64,000 bases of DNA from Bacillus sp. CH30_1T (GTDB taxonomy: Bacteria > Bacillota > Bacilli > Bacillales > Bacillaceae_B). Position numbers and translations under genes: made by a program. The stretch spans positions 109,297-173,296 of the forward strand of contig NZ_VTUY01000005.1 of the NCBI RefSeq assembly GCF_008364765.1, given 5' to 3'. Positions 55,390 to 64,000 of the stretch are shown here, one piece after another (position 1 is the first letter of the stretch; each line of letters starts with the position of its first letter). Under the pieces are notes generated by a model, which made no database searches, was not told the DNA's origin, and saw only the letters and a list, made by a program, of their open reading frames with translations.

Positions 55390-55663
55390 GGTTATGATGA
55401 GGACAATAATATTCCTATTCCATTCACAGAGAGGGAAGTCTCTTGGCTGCAAACTTCCTAATTCGGTAGTGATATTTACCACCTCGGAACTTCAATTATG
55501 AACTGAATCTTGACGGATTCACAGTAATGATTGACGGCTAAATGTCGTTATTCGTTTTCAATGAAGTCATTGTCTGTTTTTTTTGGCACAATGAGAAGTT
55601 GGGTGGAACCACGAGTTTACTTATTAACCTCGTCCCTTCAAACGTGAAGGGGCGGGGTTTTTT
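55390..55663 (+). ncRNA. T-box riboswitch of thrS
   Basis: The conserved T-box core TGGGTGGAACCACG is at 55600-55613. An AGAGA-type GA motif lies in stem I near 55427, and a terminator (CCTCGTCCCTTCA with TGAAGGGGCGGGG, then Ts) ends at 55663. Uncharged tRNA-Thr would pair with the leader and let transcription continue into thrS. The specifier is probably a Thr codon; ACC near 55482 and ACT near 55503 are both possible and I could not decide between them. Confidence 0.93.
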
Positions 55664-55698
55664 ATGTTTTATAGAGATTACTTAAGGAGTGAAATCAC

Positions 55699-57630
55699 AT
55701 GTCAGAAGTAGTGAGAATGCAGTTTCCTGATGGGAATGTCAAGGAGTTTCCTAAAGGAACGACAACAGAAGAGATTGCTGCGTCCATCAGTCCCGGACTA
55801 AAGAAGAAGGCGCTAGCTGGTAAAATAAATAATGTATTAATTGACTTACGTACAGGGATTCAGGAAGATGGGGCGATTGAAATCGTTACACCTCCAGGAG
55901 AAGATGCACTGGAAATTCTTCGTCACAGTACGGCTCATTTGATGGCACAGGCCATTAAACGCTTATATCCTGAAACAAAGCTTGGAATCGGGCCGGTCAT
56001 TGAAGGCGGATTCTATTATGATATTGATTCCGAGCACACGTTCACTCCGGAAGATCTTCCATTGATTGAGAAAGAAATGAAGAAAATCACTGGAGAAAAT
56101 TTAGAGGTGGTTCGTAAAGAAGTCAGCCGCGACGAAGCTCAGAAAATGTATGAAGAAATCGGTGACGAGTATAAGCTTGAATTACTTGAGGCGATTCCTG
56201 AAGGAGAACAAGTCTCCATTTACGAGCAAGGAGAATTCTTCGATTTATGTCGTGGAATCCATATTCCGTCCACTAATAAAATTAAAGAATTCAAGCTATT
56301 AAGCATCGCTGGGGCATACTGGCGCGGGAATAGTGATAATAAAATGCTTCAACGAATCTACGGTACAGCCTTCTTCAAGAAAGAAGACCTGGAAGAGCAT
56401 CTGCGTCTTTTAGAAGAAGCAAAAGAGCGTGATCACCGTAAAATCGGTAAAGAATTGAATCTATTCATGAACTCGCAAAAAGTGGGACAAGGCCTGCCGA
56501 TGTGGCTGCCTAAAGGTGCCGCGATCCGTCGTATCATCGAGCGTTATATCGTTGATAAAGAAGAGCGCTTAGGCTATGATCACGTGTACACACCTGTCAT
56601 GGGAAGCGTCGAGCTATACAAGACAAGCGGTCACTGGGACCATTATCAGGAGAATATGTTCCCGGTCATGGAGATGGATAATGAAGATCTTGTCCTTCGC
56701 CCGATGAACTGCCCTCATCATATGATGATTTACAAAAACGGCATTCACAGCTATCGTGAGCTTCCGATCCGCATCGCCGAGCTTGGTTTGATGCACCGTT
56801 ACGAATTATCAGGAGCACTATCAGGACTTCAACGTGTACGCGGGATGACTCTGAATGATGCGCATATCTTCGTCCGTCCTGATCAAATCAAGGAAGAATT
56901 CAAGCGTGTAGTACGCCTGGTTCAGGAAGTGTACAAAGACTTTGATCTGAATGACTATTCCTTCCGTCTGTCTTATCGTGACCCTGAGGATACGGAGAAG
57001 TACTTTGATGATGATGAGATGTGGAACCGTGCACAAGGAATGATCAAGGAAGCCATGGATGAACTGGATGTTGAGTACTTTGAAGCAGAAGGGGAAGCGG
57101 CATTCTACGGCCCTAAACTGGACGTTCAAGTGAAAACGGCCCTTGGTAAGGAAGAAACTCTATCAACGGTTCAACTGGATTTCCTACTTCCAGAGCGCTT
57201 TGACTTAACATATGTAGGGGAAGACGGGAAGCAGCATCGTCCGGTTGTCATTCACCGTGGTGTCGTATCCACGATGGAACGCTTCGTGGCATTCCTGATC
57301 GAAGAATACAAAGGAGCATTCCCGACATGGCTCGCTCCAACGCAGGTCCAGGTGATCCCGGTTTCCCCGGATGTTCACTTCGACTATGCGAAAGAAGTGA
57401 AAGAAAAGCTTCAGGCTGAAGGGCTTCGAGTGGACATCGATGACCGTAATGAAAAGATCGGTTACAAAATCCGTGAAGCACAGATGAGTAAAGTCCCTTA
57501 CATGCTTGTGGTGGGAGACAATGAAATCAAGGAAACGGCTGTAAACGTCCGTAAATACGGAGAGCAAAAATCAGAAACAATTTCCCTTGACGAGTTCATC
57601 GGCCACATCACAAAAGAAGCGAAACGATAA
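55699..57630 (+). CDS. thrS: Threonyl-tRNA synthetase
   Basis: A 643-residue class II synthetase. Order: TGS domain (1-62), editing domain with [10 protein letters not shown] (about 75) and CRGIHIPST, catalytic core with motif 1 ([18 protein letters not shown]), the zinc Cys in [10 protein letters not shown], motif 2 ([20 protein letters not shown]), motif 3 ([21 protein letters not shown]), then the anticodon-binding domain ([14 protein letters not shown] to the end). Starts after AAGGAGTG; controlled by the T-box above. Confidence 0.98.
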   Translation: MSEVVRMQFPDGNVKEFPKGTTTEEIAASISPGLKKKALAGKINNVLIDLRTGIQEDGAIEIVTPPGEDALEILRHSTAHLMAQAIKRLYPETKLGIGPVIEGGFYYDIDSEHTFTPEDLPLIEKEMKKITGENLEVVRKEVSRDEAQKMYEEIGDEYKLELLEAIPEGEQVSIYEQGEFFDLCRGIHIPSTNKIKEFKLLSIAGAYWRGNSDNKMLQRIYGTAFFKKEDLEEHLRLLEEAKERDHRKIGKELNLFMNSQKVGQGLPMWLPKGAAIRRIIERYIVDKEERLGYDHVYTPVMGSVELYKTSGHWDHYQENMFPVMEMDNEDLVLRPMNCPHHMMIYKNGIHSYRELPIRIAELGLMHRYELSGALSGLQRVRGMTLNDAHIFVRPDQIKEEFKRVVRLVQEVYKDFDLNDYSFRLSYRDPEDTEKYFDDDEMWNRAQGMIKEAMDELDVEYFEAEGEAAFYGPKLDVQVKTALGKEETLSTVQLDFLLPERFDLTYVGEDGKQHRPVVIHRGVVSTMERFVAFLIEEYKGAFPTWLAPTQVQVIPVSPDVHFDYAKEVKEKLQAEGLRVDIDDRNEKIGYKIREAQMSKVPYMLVVGDNEIKETAVNVRKYGEQKSETISLDEFIGHITKEAKR

Positions 57631-57639
57631 AATGAGAAA

Positions 57640-57672
57640 GAGGGACGGACCTTGCACCAAGGTCCGTCCCTC
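57640..57672 (+). terminator. Hairpin after thrS
   Basis: GAGGGACGGACCTTG and CAAGGTCCGTCCCTC form a perfect 15-bp stem with a three-base loop. No T-run follows, so termination may be incomplete or it may act as a 3' end stabiliser. Confidence 0.75.
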
Positions 57673-57752
57673 CCGTATAAATTTCAAAAAAACTATTGCA
57701 CTCTCCTTAGATGTCTGATATTATGAAATACGTTGTGATATTAAATGATTAT

Positions 57753-57781
57753 TTGACAGCGGTATTGTCATGTGATATATT
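57753..57781 (+). promoter_or_regulatory. infC operon promoter
   Basis: TTGACA at 57753-57758 and TATATT at 57776-57781 with exactly 17 bases between; a near-ideal housekeeping promoter. Confidence 0.85.
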
Positions 57782-57788
57782 ATCTAAG

Positions 57789-58007
57789 GTGAATTGAATA
57801 CAGTTTGGTACAAGAAGAAGCTACCCGCTTCTCACCTGAATAACGCTTTTTAGCTGTTTACAGGTATGTGATTGACTATTAAAGCCATTTATATATGCTT
57901 AATAATCAGGTGCGGGTGTTTCGACACTCGCATCTTTTTTTGTGTGTTGCACGCAAAAAAAGATGCGAGTGCGTCGGCCAAAGCCGTGTATTCTTTTAAT
58001 AAACCTT
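57789..58007 (+). ncRNA. L20-type ribosomal protein leader of infC-rpmI-rplT
   Basis: The 230-base leader has early pairing (AAGAAGAAGCTACCCGCTTCT region) and then a very long hairpin from about 57918 to 57972: CGACACTCGCATC with GATGCGAGTGCGTCG, extended by T7 against A7. In B. subtilis the leader of this operon is bound by L20, which promotes early termination. The position and layout agree with that leader; assignment is by synteny and structure. Confidence 0.75.
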
Positions 58008-58021
58008 GGAGGTGGCTAATT

Positions 58022-58537
58022 ATTAGCAAAGACATGATCTTAAACGAAACGATTCGTGCCCGTGAAGTACGTCTTATCGATCAAAACGGTGAGCAACTTG
58101 GGATTAAATCCAAGAATGAAGCTCTTGAAATTGCTGAACGTGTAAATCTTGATCTTGTTCTTGTTGCTCCAAATGCTAAACCACCCGTTGCTCGTATCAT
58201 GGACTACGGTAAGTTTAAGTTTGAACAACAGAAGAAAGAAAAAGAAGCACGTAAGAATCAGAAAATCATCAATCTTAAAGAGGTTCGTTTAAGCCCGACG
58301 ATTGATGAGCATGATTTCAATACCAAGCTTCGTAACGCTCGTAAGTTCCTTGAAAAAGGAGACAAAGTTAAAGCGTCAATCCGATTTAAAGGTCGTGCAA
58401 TTACGCACAAAGAAATTGGTCAACGTGTTCTGGATCGCTTCTCTGATGAGTGTAAAGATGTAGCAACCGTTGAATCAAAACCGAAAATGGATGGTCGCAG
58501 TATGTTCTTGGTGCTTGCACCAGTTAACGAAAAATAA
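58022..58537 (+). CDS. infC: Translation initiation factor IF-3
   Basis: A 171-residue initiation factor that binds the 30S subunit and checks start codon pairing. N domain: [27 protein letters not shown]; linker [12 protein letters not shown] domain: [30 protein letters not shown] with [12 protein letters not shown]. The start is the rare codon ATT at 58022, after GGAGGTGG, as in other infC genes, where it allows self-repression by IF-3. An open frame 50 codons upstream crosses the leader hairpin and is not used. Confidence 0.96.
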   Translation: MSKDMILNETIRAREVRLIDQNGEQLGIKSKNEALEIAERVNLDLVLVAPNAKPPVARIMDYGKFKFEQQKKEKEARKNQKIINLKEVRLSPTIDEHDFNTKLRNARKFLEKGDKVKASIRFKGRAITHKEIGQRVLDRFSDECKDVATVESKPKMDGRSMFLVLAPVNEK

Positions 58538-58559
58538 AGGACCCGAGGAGGAAAAGCAC

Positions 58560-58760
58560 ATGCCAAAAATGAAAACTCACCGCGGCTCAGCTAAGCGTTT
58601 CAAGAAAACAGGTTCTGGTAAACTTAAACGTTCACACGCTTACACAAGCCACTTATTCGCAAACAAATCTACTAAAGCAAAGCGTAAGCTACGTAAAGCG
58701 GCTGTTGTCTCTAAAGGAGATTTCAAACGCATTCGTCATATGCTTGACAACCTAAAATAA
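58560..58760 (+). CDS. rpmI: 50S ribosomal protein L35
   Basis: A 66-residue basic protein, [23 protein letters not shown] onward, with the conserved [10 protein letters not shown] and end [11 protein letters not shown] 58560 after GAGGAGG; a longer frame to 58470 overlaps infC in another reading and is not real. Second gene of the operon. Confidence 0.97.
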   Translation: MPKMKTHRGSAKRFKKTGSGKLKRSHAYTSHLFANKSTKAKRKLRKAAVVSKGDFKRIRHMLDNLK

Positions 58761-58770
58761 GAAGTAATAG

Positions 58771-59148
<378 letters not shown>

Positions 59149-59175
59149 TTAACTGCTGACTAAGTTAGCAGACAA

Positions 59176-59205
59176 AAAGGACTGGCCTCTGGCCGGTCCT
59201 TTCTT
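59176..59205 (+). terminator. Terminator of infC-rpmI-rplT
   Basis: AAAGGACTGGCC and GGCCGGTCCTTT pair with one G-U pair, three-base loop, followed by CTT. Confidence 0.88.
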
Positions 59206-59284
59206 ATAGGCTTTATTCGCAAAGCTTGTTATTATTTATCATAGGGTCTGCATAGGCTCTGTCCATTAGTCTGTGCTGAATGCT

Positions 59285-59391
59285 GAGGGGAACTGCTCCG
59301 CTTTCCGCGGACGTTCGGCCGAGCCTCCTCAGCTTCGCTTCCGGGGTCTCGGCACGCCCGTACTTCCGCAGGAGTCTACGCAGTTCCCCTC
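59285..59391 (-). repeat. Structured intergenic repeat, copy F (inverted)
   Basis: The only copy on the other strand and the shortest. Outer helix GAGGGGAACTGC / GCAGTTCCCCTC is perfect yet has no sequence in common with the other copies; inner GCCGAG / CTCGGC and AGC-GAA-GCT also differ but still pair. ACTCCTGCGG, GAGACCCC, GAGGAGGCT and CCGCGGAAAGC blocks are kept. Confidence 0.85.
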
Positions 59392-59561
59392 ACCATATTT
59401 AAAAGTTTTTTCGTGACAGAGCTACAAGGTGTTAAAAAACAAACTAATTTGAAGGGCAGAATTCTTCTTCAGTAGGAAATTACTTCTACTCACCTCCAAA
59501 CAAATTGTTTGCTAAAAGCTTTTGATTTTATTTATTTCTATTAAAGATACATGTTTAGAAA

Positions 59562-59685
59562 GTTGATTGGAGCGGAAGGTGCTCGACTCCTGCGGGAATA
59601 GCTGGACAGGTGAGACCCCGGAGGCGTGCCGAGGAGGCTCACCGCCAGCCCCGCGGAAAGCGAGCATCCTGTAGCGGAAATCAAC
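59562..59685 (+). repeat. Structured intergenic repeat, copy G
   Basis: GTTGATT / AATCAAC outer arms, GCTCG / CGAGC, AGCTGG / CCAGC(C) and GGTGAG / CTCACC, inner GGC-GT-GCC. In the 620-base gap 59149-59768 together with copy F; the rest of that gap shows only AT-rich sequence. Confidence 0.9.
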
Positions 59686-59768
59686 TACTACTTTCTTCTT
59701 TAAGAAAGTAACAAACTTTACGAGAAGAACCTTCTAATATCAATCAATTCAGAAAGCAGGTAGAAATC

Positions 59769-60047
59769 ATGGGTACGTTAACAGGTATCTTATATCTTTA
59801 TGCCATTGTCATCAATATCATCGGCTTTATCATCATGGGTAAGGATAAAAGAAAGGCGCAGCGAAATGAATATCGCATCAAGGAGAGTACTTTGTGGCAG
59901 GTGGCGATTCTGGGAGGCAGCATCGGCGCATATATGGGAATGAAAGTATATAGGCATAAAACGAAACATAAAGTATTCGCTTTTGGTTTTCCTCTTCTTG
60001 TCATGCTCCATAGCCTGCTTTTTATCTGGCTGAATACTAAGTTGTAG
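59769..60047 (+). CDS. ysdA: DUF1294 membrane protein YsdA
   Basis: A 92-residue protein with about three hydrophobic segments and the DUF1294 pattern: FIIMGKDKRKAQRNEYRIKESTL is cut here, key parts being GKDKRKA, R-x-x-E-x-x-L and GGSIGAYMGMKVYRHKTKHKVF. Position after rplT as in B. subtilis. Function unknown. Starts after AGCAGGTAG. Confidence 0.85.
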   Translation: MGTLTGILYLYAIVINIIGFIIMGKDKRKAQRNEYRIKESTLWQVAILGGSIGAYMGMKVYRHKTKHKVFAFGFPLLVMLHSLLFIWLNTKL

Positions 60048-60143
60048 AAATTGAAGTTTTCATTCTTTAACCCGTCTCCTCTACATACTATATAGAGAGT
60101 GTCTATAACAGCTTAGAAAAGCAGAAGGAGGTTCACCTTAGCC

Positions 60144-60713
60144 ATGGACGAACGGTTAGTTGCTGCATTCGCCCTCATGGAAGCTAGTGGGTATTTGGCT
60201 CCTGTTCTGTTTATTCTGTTTCATATCCTTAGGCAATTTCTGTTCATCCCGGTAGCCCTTGTATGTATGGCGGGAGGAGTGCTGTTTGGAAGTATATTCG
60301 GCACTCTGTATTCATTAATCGGATTAACGCTCTTATCTGTTACTTTTTATTTTGTCATAAAGAGCTTTACATCTTTCTATGAAAAGCTCCTGAGACTGAA
60401 AGAAAAATGGTTTGGAAGAAATGCTACTCTCACAACTGGTCAAGTTGCAATACTGCGGTTAATTCCTTTTGTCCATTACCAGCTGCTGAACCTTTGTCTA
60501 CTTGAACGAAAGAAAAAGCTTAAACCTTTCATCCGGGCCTCTGTTATTTCTAATATTCCCCTGGCGTTTTTTTACACGGTTTTCGGTCAATACATCAAAC
60601 AATTTTCCCCACCTATTCTAGTCATGATTTTGCTGGCACTCATCGTCCTATTTTACCTTCTAAGAGAAAAAGTAAGAGTGATTGAATGGAGAGAGTTCTT
60701 TCCGGGTAAATAA
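60144..60713 (+). CDS. TVP38/TMEM64 family membrane protein
   Basis: A 189-residue membrane protein of the DedA-like VTT superfamily. Helices at about 16-38, 40-72, 100-118 and 142-165; core VALVCMAGGVLFGSIFGTLYSLIGLTL (key GGVLFGSIFG) and the second half-loop LRLIPFVHYQLLNL, in place of the usual R-x-x-P-x-x-P-x-x-x-x-N. Relatives are thought to move or scramble lipids. B. subtilis relatives are YtxB and YqeD. The GGAGG lies 13 bases before ATG, longer than usual, so an alternate start is possible. Confidence 0.8.
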   Translation: MDERLVAAFALMEASGYLAPVLFILFHILRQFLFIPVALVCMAGGVLFGSIFGTLYSLIGLTLLSVTFYFVIKSFTSFYEKLLRLKEKWFGRNATLTTGQVAILRLIPFVHYQLLNLCLLERKKKLKPFIRASVISNIPLAFFYTVFGQYIKQFSPPILVMILLALIVLFYLLREKVRVIEWREFFPGK

Positions 60714-60741
60714 AAAACGGCTAGCAGGGCTAGCCATTTTT
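60714..60741. terminator. Bidirectional terminator between the TVP38 gene and ysdB
   Basis: GGCTAGC and GCTAGCC form a perfect 7-bp stem with a three-base loop, with AAAAAAC before and ATTTTTT after. It fits in the 28 bases between the two stop codons. Confidence 0.9.
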
Positions 60742-61127
60742 TATTGCTTTTTTTGAAGGAATTCATGGATCGGGCTTTTCCAATCCAGCTTTGCATTCGG
60801 GTATCTTTCTTTAATTTCATTCTGGAGGTATTGAAAATCTTCTTGAGTCAGTCCCTTTAAAGAAGAGATGTTTTTTGACCAAACAAAGATGGAAACCACT
60901 TCAAAGGATTTTTCTGTTGCTCCTAAATATTTTTCTCCTTCGAAAAGAACTCCTTTATACGTTACGTGAAAATTCTTACGGACATTTTCCTGATTATCGA
61001 GAAAGTAAAAACGTTTTTGCTCCTGGGCAAGTTCCAGTTTTCGCTTTGGGTCTATAATATATTTCACACTGCGGTATAAAAGGTAAAGAATAAGGAAAAA
61101 AATCACTAACCGAATAATCCAAAGCAT
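60741..61127 (-). CDS. ysdB: Sigma-W pathway protein YsdB
   Basis: A 128-residue protein with one N-terminal membrane helix (MLWIIRLVIFFLILYLLYRSV region, key part WIIRLVIFFL) and a cytoplasmic domain (RKNFHVTYKGVLFEGEKYLG, SIFVW). In B. subtilis it belongs to the sigma-W envelope-stress regulon; function unknown. I start at the ATG eight bases after GGGAGG on the minus strand; ATGs two or more codons upstream are too close. A perfect sigma-W promoter lies about 40 bases upstream. Confidence 0.85.
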   Translation of the reverse strand: MLWIIRLVIFFLILYLLYRSVKYIIDPKRKLELAQEQKRFYFLDNQENVRKNFHVTYKGVLFEGEKYLGATEKSFEVVSIFVWSKNISSLKGLTQEDFQYLQNEIKERYPNAKLDWKSPIHEFLQKKQ

Positions 61128-61166
61128 TACCATTACCTCCCTAGGCATAAGTCTTCTCCTATTATT

Positions 61167-61192
61167 TACGATAAAAACAGAAAAAGGTTTCA
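61167..61192 (-). promoter_or_regulatory. Sigma-W promoter of ysdB
   Basis: On the minus strand TGAAAC and CGTA are separated by exactly 16 bases, the sigma-W consensus. This fits the known control of ysdB in B. subtilis. Confidence 0.88.
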
Positions 61193-61273
61193 TTTTATTT
61201 AAAATTTCTTTGAAAATTTGTCATACTAAGAGAGGACAACAGAAAAATAGGCATCATAAGGGGAGATAACGTC

Positions 61274-61762
61274 ATGAATATTGAAAAGTTATTGGACATG
61301 CAAGAGAAGCTGGATCAGCATATTGAAGAAGAACACGGTTTGCAAAACGCAGATTTAATTGAAAAGAAGATCCTTGCCCTGCTTGTTGAAGTGGGAGAAC
61401 TGGCCAATGAAACAAGAAGCTTTAAGTTTTGGAGTAAGAAATCATCTTCATCGAAGGAAGTGATCCTTGAAGAATTTGTAGATGGAATTCATTTTATTCT
61501 CTCACTGGGACTTGAAATCGGCATCCAGCAATTTGATTTAGGTGAAACCAATTACGCAAATGAAGATGTCTCGAAACAATTCCTGGAAGTATTCAAATCG
61601 GCCAATCACTTTTCTGAAGAGCGTTCTGTTGGGCATTTTCAACAATTGTTCAGGCATTATGTCTATTTGGGTGAGCTGTTAGGATTCTCCCATGAAGAGG
61701 TATTTGACGCTTATGTTAAGAAGAATGAAGTGAATTATAATCGTCAAAAAGAAGGGTATTAA
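61274..61762 (+). CDS. dUTP diphosphatase, dimeric all-alpha type
   Basis: A 162-residue enzyme of the dimeric dUTPase / MazG-like all-alpha superfamily that turns dUTP to dUMP and keeps uracil out of DNA. Metal-binding motif parts: LLVEVGELANETRSFKFWSKK (Glu-x-x-Glu) and LEEFVDGIHFILSLGLEIG (Glu-x-x-x-Asp). It is not the trimeric Dut of E. coli. Starts after AAGGGGAG. Neighbour of ysdC as in several Bacillaceae. Confidence 0.88.
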   Translation: MNIEKLLDMQEKLDQHIEEEHGLQNADLIEKKILALLVEVGELANETRSFKFWSKKSSSSKEVILEEFVDGIHFILSLGLEIGIQQFDLGETNYANEDVSKQFLEVFKSANHFSEERSVGHFQQLFRHYVYLGELLGFSHEEVFDAYVKKNEVNYNRQKEGY

Positions 61763-61865
61763 TATCCGTTTCACCAGCGGTAGTTTAAGAAGATTCAGGA
61801 AATTTTGATGAATCGGACAGATTTTAGTATAATGAGAGTGTATGAATATTTAGGGGGTCGAAACA

Positions 61866-62951
61866 GTGGCAAAATTAGATGAAACATTGACAATGCTAAA
61901 GGATTTAACCGATGCAAAAGGTGTACCGGGGAATGAAAGAGAAGTACGAAACGTAATGAAGCGATACATAGAACCATTTGCAGATGAAATCACAACAGAT
62001 AATCTGGGAAGCTTAATTGCTAAAAAAGTCGGCGATGAGAACGGACCTAAGATTATGGTGGCCGGACATCTTGATGAAGTCGGCTTCATGATCACTCAAA
62101 TCGACAGCAAAGGGTTCCTGCGTTTTCAAACAGTAGGAGGCTGGTGGTCACAAGTCATGCTTGCCCAGCGAGTGACAATTGTGACGAGTAAAGGAGAAGT
62201 AACAGGAGTGATCGGTTCAAAACCACCGCATATCCTGCCTCCGGAAGCCCGTAAAAAGCCGGTTGATATTAAAGATATGTTTATCGATATCGGAGCTTCA
62301 AGCCGTGAAGAAGTACAGGAGTGGGGAGTAAAGCCGGGAGATATGGTTGTTCCGTATTTCGAATTCACGGTGATGAACAACGAAAAGATGCTTCTTGCAA
62401 AAGCATGGGATAACCGTATCGGATGCGCGATTGCCATCGATGTACTGAAAAACCTGAAAGATCAAGATCATCCAAACGTGGTATATGGTGTAGGTACAGT
62501 GCAGGAAGAAGTTGGACTGCGTGGAGCGAGAACGTCAGCAGCTAAGATCCAGCCTGACATTGCCTTTGGTGTAGATGTTGGAATTGCAGGAGATACACCT
62601 GGCGTTTCTGACAAGGAAGCATCAAGTAAAATGGGTGAAGGCCCGCAAATCATCCTGTATGATGCATCCATGATTTCTCACAAAGGGCTTCGTGACTTTG
62701 TGACAGATACAGCGGATGAACATAACATTCCGTATCAATTTGATTCCATTGCCGGTGGTGGAACGGATTCCGGTGCGATTCATTTAACGGCAAATGGAGT
62801 CCCTGCTTTATCCATTACCATTGCAACCCGCTATATCCATTCCCATGCAGCAATGTTGCATCGTGATGATTATGAGAATGCGGTTAAACTGATTACAGAA
62901 GTGATCAAGAAGTTAGATCAAGATACAGTGGCGAAGATTACATTTGATTGA
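61866..62951 (+). CDS. ysdC: M42 family aminopeptidase YsdC
   Basis: A 361-residue dinuclear metallo-aminopeptidase of the M42 (TET / CelM) family. Metal and catalytic residues: His in [11 protein letters not shown], Asp in [14 protein letters not shown], the Glu pair in [11 protein letters not shown], Asp in [13 protein letters not shown], and His of [14 protein letters not shown]. In B. subtilis YsdC this makes large dodecameric particles by family analogy. GTG start 61866 follows AGGGGG. A strong terminator follows. Confidence 0.94.
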   Translation: MAKLDETLTMLKDLTDAKGVPGNEREVRNVMKRYIEPFADEITTDNLGSLIAKKVGDENGPKIMVAGHLDEVGFMITQIDSKGFLRFQTVGGWWSQVMLAQRVTIVTSKGEVTGVIGSKPPHILPPEARKKPVDIKDMFIDIGASSREEVQEWGVKPGDMVVPYFEFTVMNNEKMLLAKAWDNRIGCAIAIDVLKNLKDQDHPNVVYGVGTVQEEVGLRGARTSAAKIQPDIAFGVDVGIAGDTPGVSDKEASSKMGEGPQIILYDASMISHKGLRDFVTDTADEHNIPYQFDSIAGGGTDSGAIHLTANGVPALSITIATRYIHSHAAMLHRDDYENAVKLITEVIKKLDQDTVAKITFD

Positions 62952-62961
62952 TTGTAATGAA

Positions 62962-62995
62962 AGAGAGACCCTATCGGATAAGGGTCTCTTTTTCA
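62962..62995. terminator. Terminator between ysdC and the cysteine hydrolase
   Basis: AGAGACCCT and AGGGTCTCT pair perfectly with an eight-base loop, then TTTTT. Confidence 0.93.
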
Positions 62996-63014
62996 TGAGA
63001 TAGAGGAGCTGGCA

Positions 63015-63557
63015 TTAAAAAGTCATTTGATCAGCTAAGGTCATGTCAGCACCGATCGTTTTTTTAATAATGCGAATGGCGCTCTCATTGTCCTCGTCTG
63101 ACTCAGAAGCTATGCAATCTTTCGGTATCGAGATTTCATACTCTCTCATATAGGCATCATTGGCGGTGTAGAGTACACAGATATCTCCTGCGATTCCTGT
63201 TAGGATCAAGTGTTTTACATCCAATTGATGAAGCAGGATATCAAGTTGTGTCCCGAAAAAGCACGAATGCTTCGGTTTGATGATAAAATAGTCATCTGTA
63301 TCCGGGTGAAGTTTTTCGATTACGGTTTCTCCTTTTTTCTTGTTGCAATGCTCGATAATGTCATTCATATTGTCCTGCCATAGACCGTAGTTATCATTCA
63401 CATAAATGACCGGAATGTCGGATTCCTTCGCTATCTTCTTCAAGTCGCGAATATTATCTACAATCTTCAAAGTGTTTTCGTATAAATTCTCTCCACCTTG
63501 AAAATCAAAAGTATTAATCATGTCGATGATCAATAATGCGCTTTTCTTGTGACTCAT
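63015..63557 (-). CDS. Isochorismatase-family cysteine hydrolase
   Basis: A 180-residue hydrolase. The triad is visible: Asp in ALLIIDMINTFDF, Lys in FIIKPKHSCFFGTQL, and Cys in LTGIAGDICVLYTANDAYMREYE. The family includes nicotinamidases and isochorismatases; the short size and missing metal-binding HxH suggest an unassigned amidase. I start at MSHKKSALLIID; a longer frame adds a charged stretch not seen in the family. Minus strand, alone. Confidence 0.83.
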   Translation of the reverse strand: MSHKKSALLIIDMINTFDFQGGENLYENTLKIVDNIRDLKKIAKESDIPVIYVNDNYGLWQDNMNDIIEHCNKKKGETVIEKLHPDTDDYFIIKPKHSCFFGTQLDILLHQLDVKHLILTGIAGDICVLYTANDAYMREYEISIPKDCIASESDEDNESAIRIIKKTIGADMTLADQMTF

Positions 63558-63665
63558 ACATTCGTTTCCCCTTCCTTTACGTTTGTATATTTTAATTACC
63601 ACTGAAAGAGATGGATTAAAACAAAATGGGGAAAACTATTAATGTGGTGGCTGCATATCAAATCA

Positions 63666-63698
63666 TAAAATAAGGGCAACCCATGTTAAGGGTTACCC
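63666..63698 (-). terminator. Terminator of sspI
   Basis: GGGCAACCC and GGGTTACCC pair with one G-U-type mismatch; on the minus strand it is followed by TTATTTTAT. Confidence 0.7.
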
Positions 63699-63704
63699 AT
63701 GTTA

Positions 63705-63926
63705 TTACTGTGTTTGTTGCTGCTGTAATGATTCTTCTAATGTTTCGAGGACCATTTTTTGTTCCTGGGGATCTGCGTTTTGCCAGAAGACTTCAAGAAG
63801 TACCCCCAGTCCAGGAAGGGTTTTTTCTTCTCCGCCTTGGATTGCATCGACGATGGTGTCTCTCAGTTCGTCCTGGTTGTTACCAGATACGTTGTGTATG
63901 ATTGCTTTTCGTAAGTTAAGATTCAT
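63705..63926 (-). CDS. sspI: Small acid-soluble spore protein I
   Basis: A 73-residue minor spore protein. [16 protein letters not shown], then [32 protein letters not shown] with the [12 protein letters not shown] core, are diagnostic of SspI. It is made in the forespore under sigma-G in B. subtilis and has a role in spore outgrowth. I start at the second ATG, eight bases after AAAGGAG; the ATG 12 codons earlier precedes that site. Upstream sequence is mostly outside the window. Confidence 0.93.
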   Translation of the reverse strand: MNLNLRKAIIHNVSGNNQDELRDTIVDAIQGGEEKTLPGLGVLLEVFWQNADPQEQKMVLETLEESLQQQQTQ

Positions 63927-64000
63927 CACACATTTCTCCTTTTTGATAGTTGAGGAATTCATTGTTATCTTGTCTCAAATTGAATTTATTATGTAGGAAA

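Overview
The window is a chromosomal segment of a low-to-moderate GC, endospore-forming Firmicute of the family Bacillaceae. The evidence is several sporulation genes (ytrH, ytrI, ytvI, ytaF, ytxC, sspI), a T-box in front of thrS, an L20-type leader with an ATT-started infC, a sigma-W promoter in front of ysdB, and gene order from ytrI to ysdC that closely follows the Bacillus subtilis dnaE-accDA-pfkA-pyk-citZ-icd-mdh-phoPR-polA-gapB-dnaBI-thrS-infC region. The genus cannot be fixed from sequence reading alone.

Layout. Bases 1-18000 are an accessory region: two secreted SH3 proteins, one with an M23 peptidase domain; a remnant of adenosine deaminase; a self-regulated TetR plus ABC exporter; a Fur-boxed nitroreductase; a catecholate (bacillibactin-type) siderophore uptake locus btr-feuA-feuB-feuC-besA; an acetyltransferase; an MFS efflux gene flanked by two decayed redox genes; the lipid II flippase amj; a small membrane protein; an alpha/beta hydrolase; and an aminoglycoside-phosphotransferase-like gene. 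Bases 18100-36200 are core: ytrI-ytrH (minus strand), dnaE, malic enzyme, a FadR-type regulator, accDA, pfkA-pyk, fxsA, ytvI, ytwI, and citZ-icd-mdh with a cre site at citZ. Bases 36200-54400 hold a DUF4181 protein, a MaoC-like protein, phoPR, hflKC, the polA-mutM-ytaF-coaE group, gapB, speD, nrdR and dnaB-dnaI. Bases 54400-64000 hold ytxC, thrS with its T-box, infC-rpmI-rplT, ysdA, a TVP38 protein, ysdB, a dUTPase, ysdC, a cysteine hydrolase and sspI.

How the genes work together. Central carbon flow is concentrated here: pfkA and pyk (glycolysis), ytsJ (malate to pyruvate), accDA (entry to fatty acids), citZ-icd-mdh (TCA cycle) and gapB (gluconeogenesis). Replication and repair are also represented: dnaE, polA, mutM, dnaB, dnaI, nrdR and a dUTPase. 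The iron locus has two clear Fur boxes and one weak one, and lacks its own ATPase gene.

Most unusual content. (1) Seven copies of an intergenic repeat of about 105-130 bp, whose arms change together between copies so that pairing is kept; two near-identical copies flank gapB. (2) Degenerate arrays with a 21-bp period at two loci 12 kb apart sharing one consensus, plus a shorter third stretch. (3) A perfectly spaced four-hexamer PHO box between phoR and hflK that points at a terminator only about 60 bp downstream, with no gene between. (4) Several gene remnants: adenosine deaminase, quinone oxidoreductase with an internal deletion, a luciferase-like oxidoreductase, and an ISL3 transposase start that abuts a repeat copy. 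No rRNA, tRNA or CRISPR array was seen.
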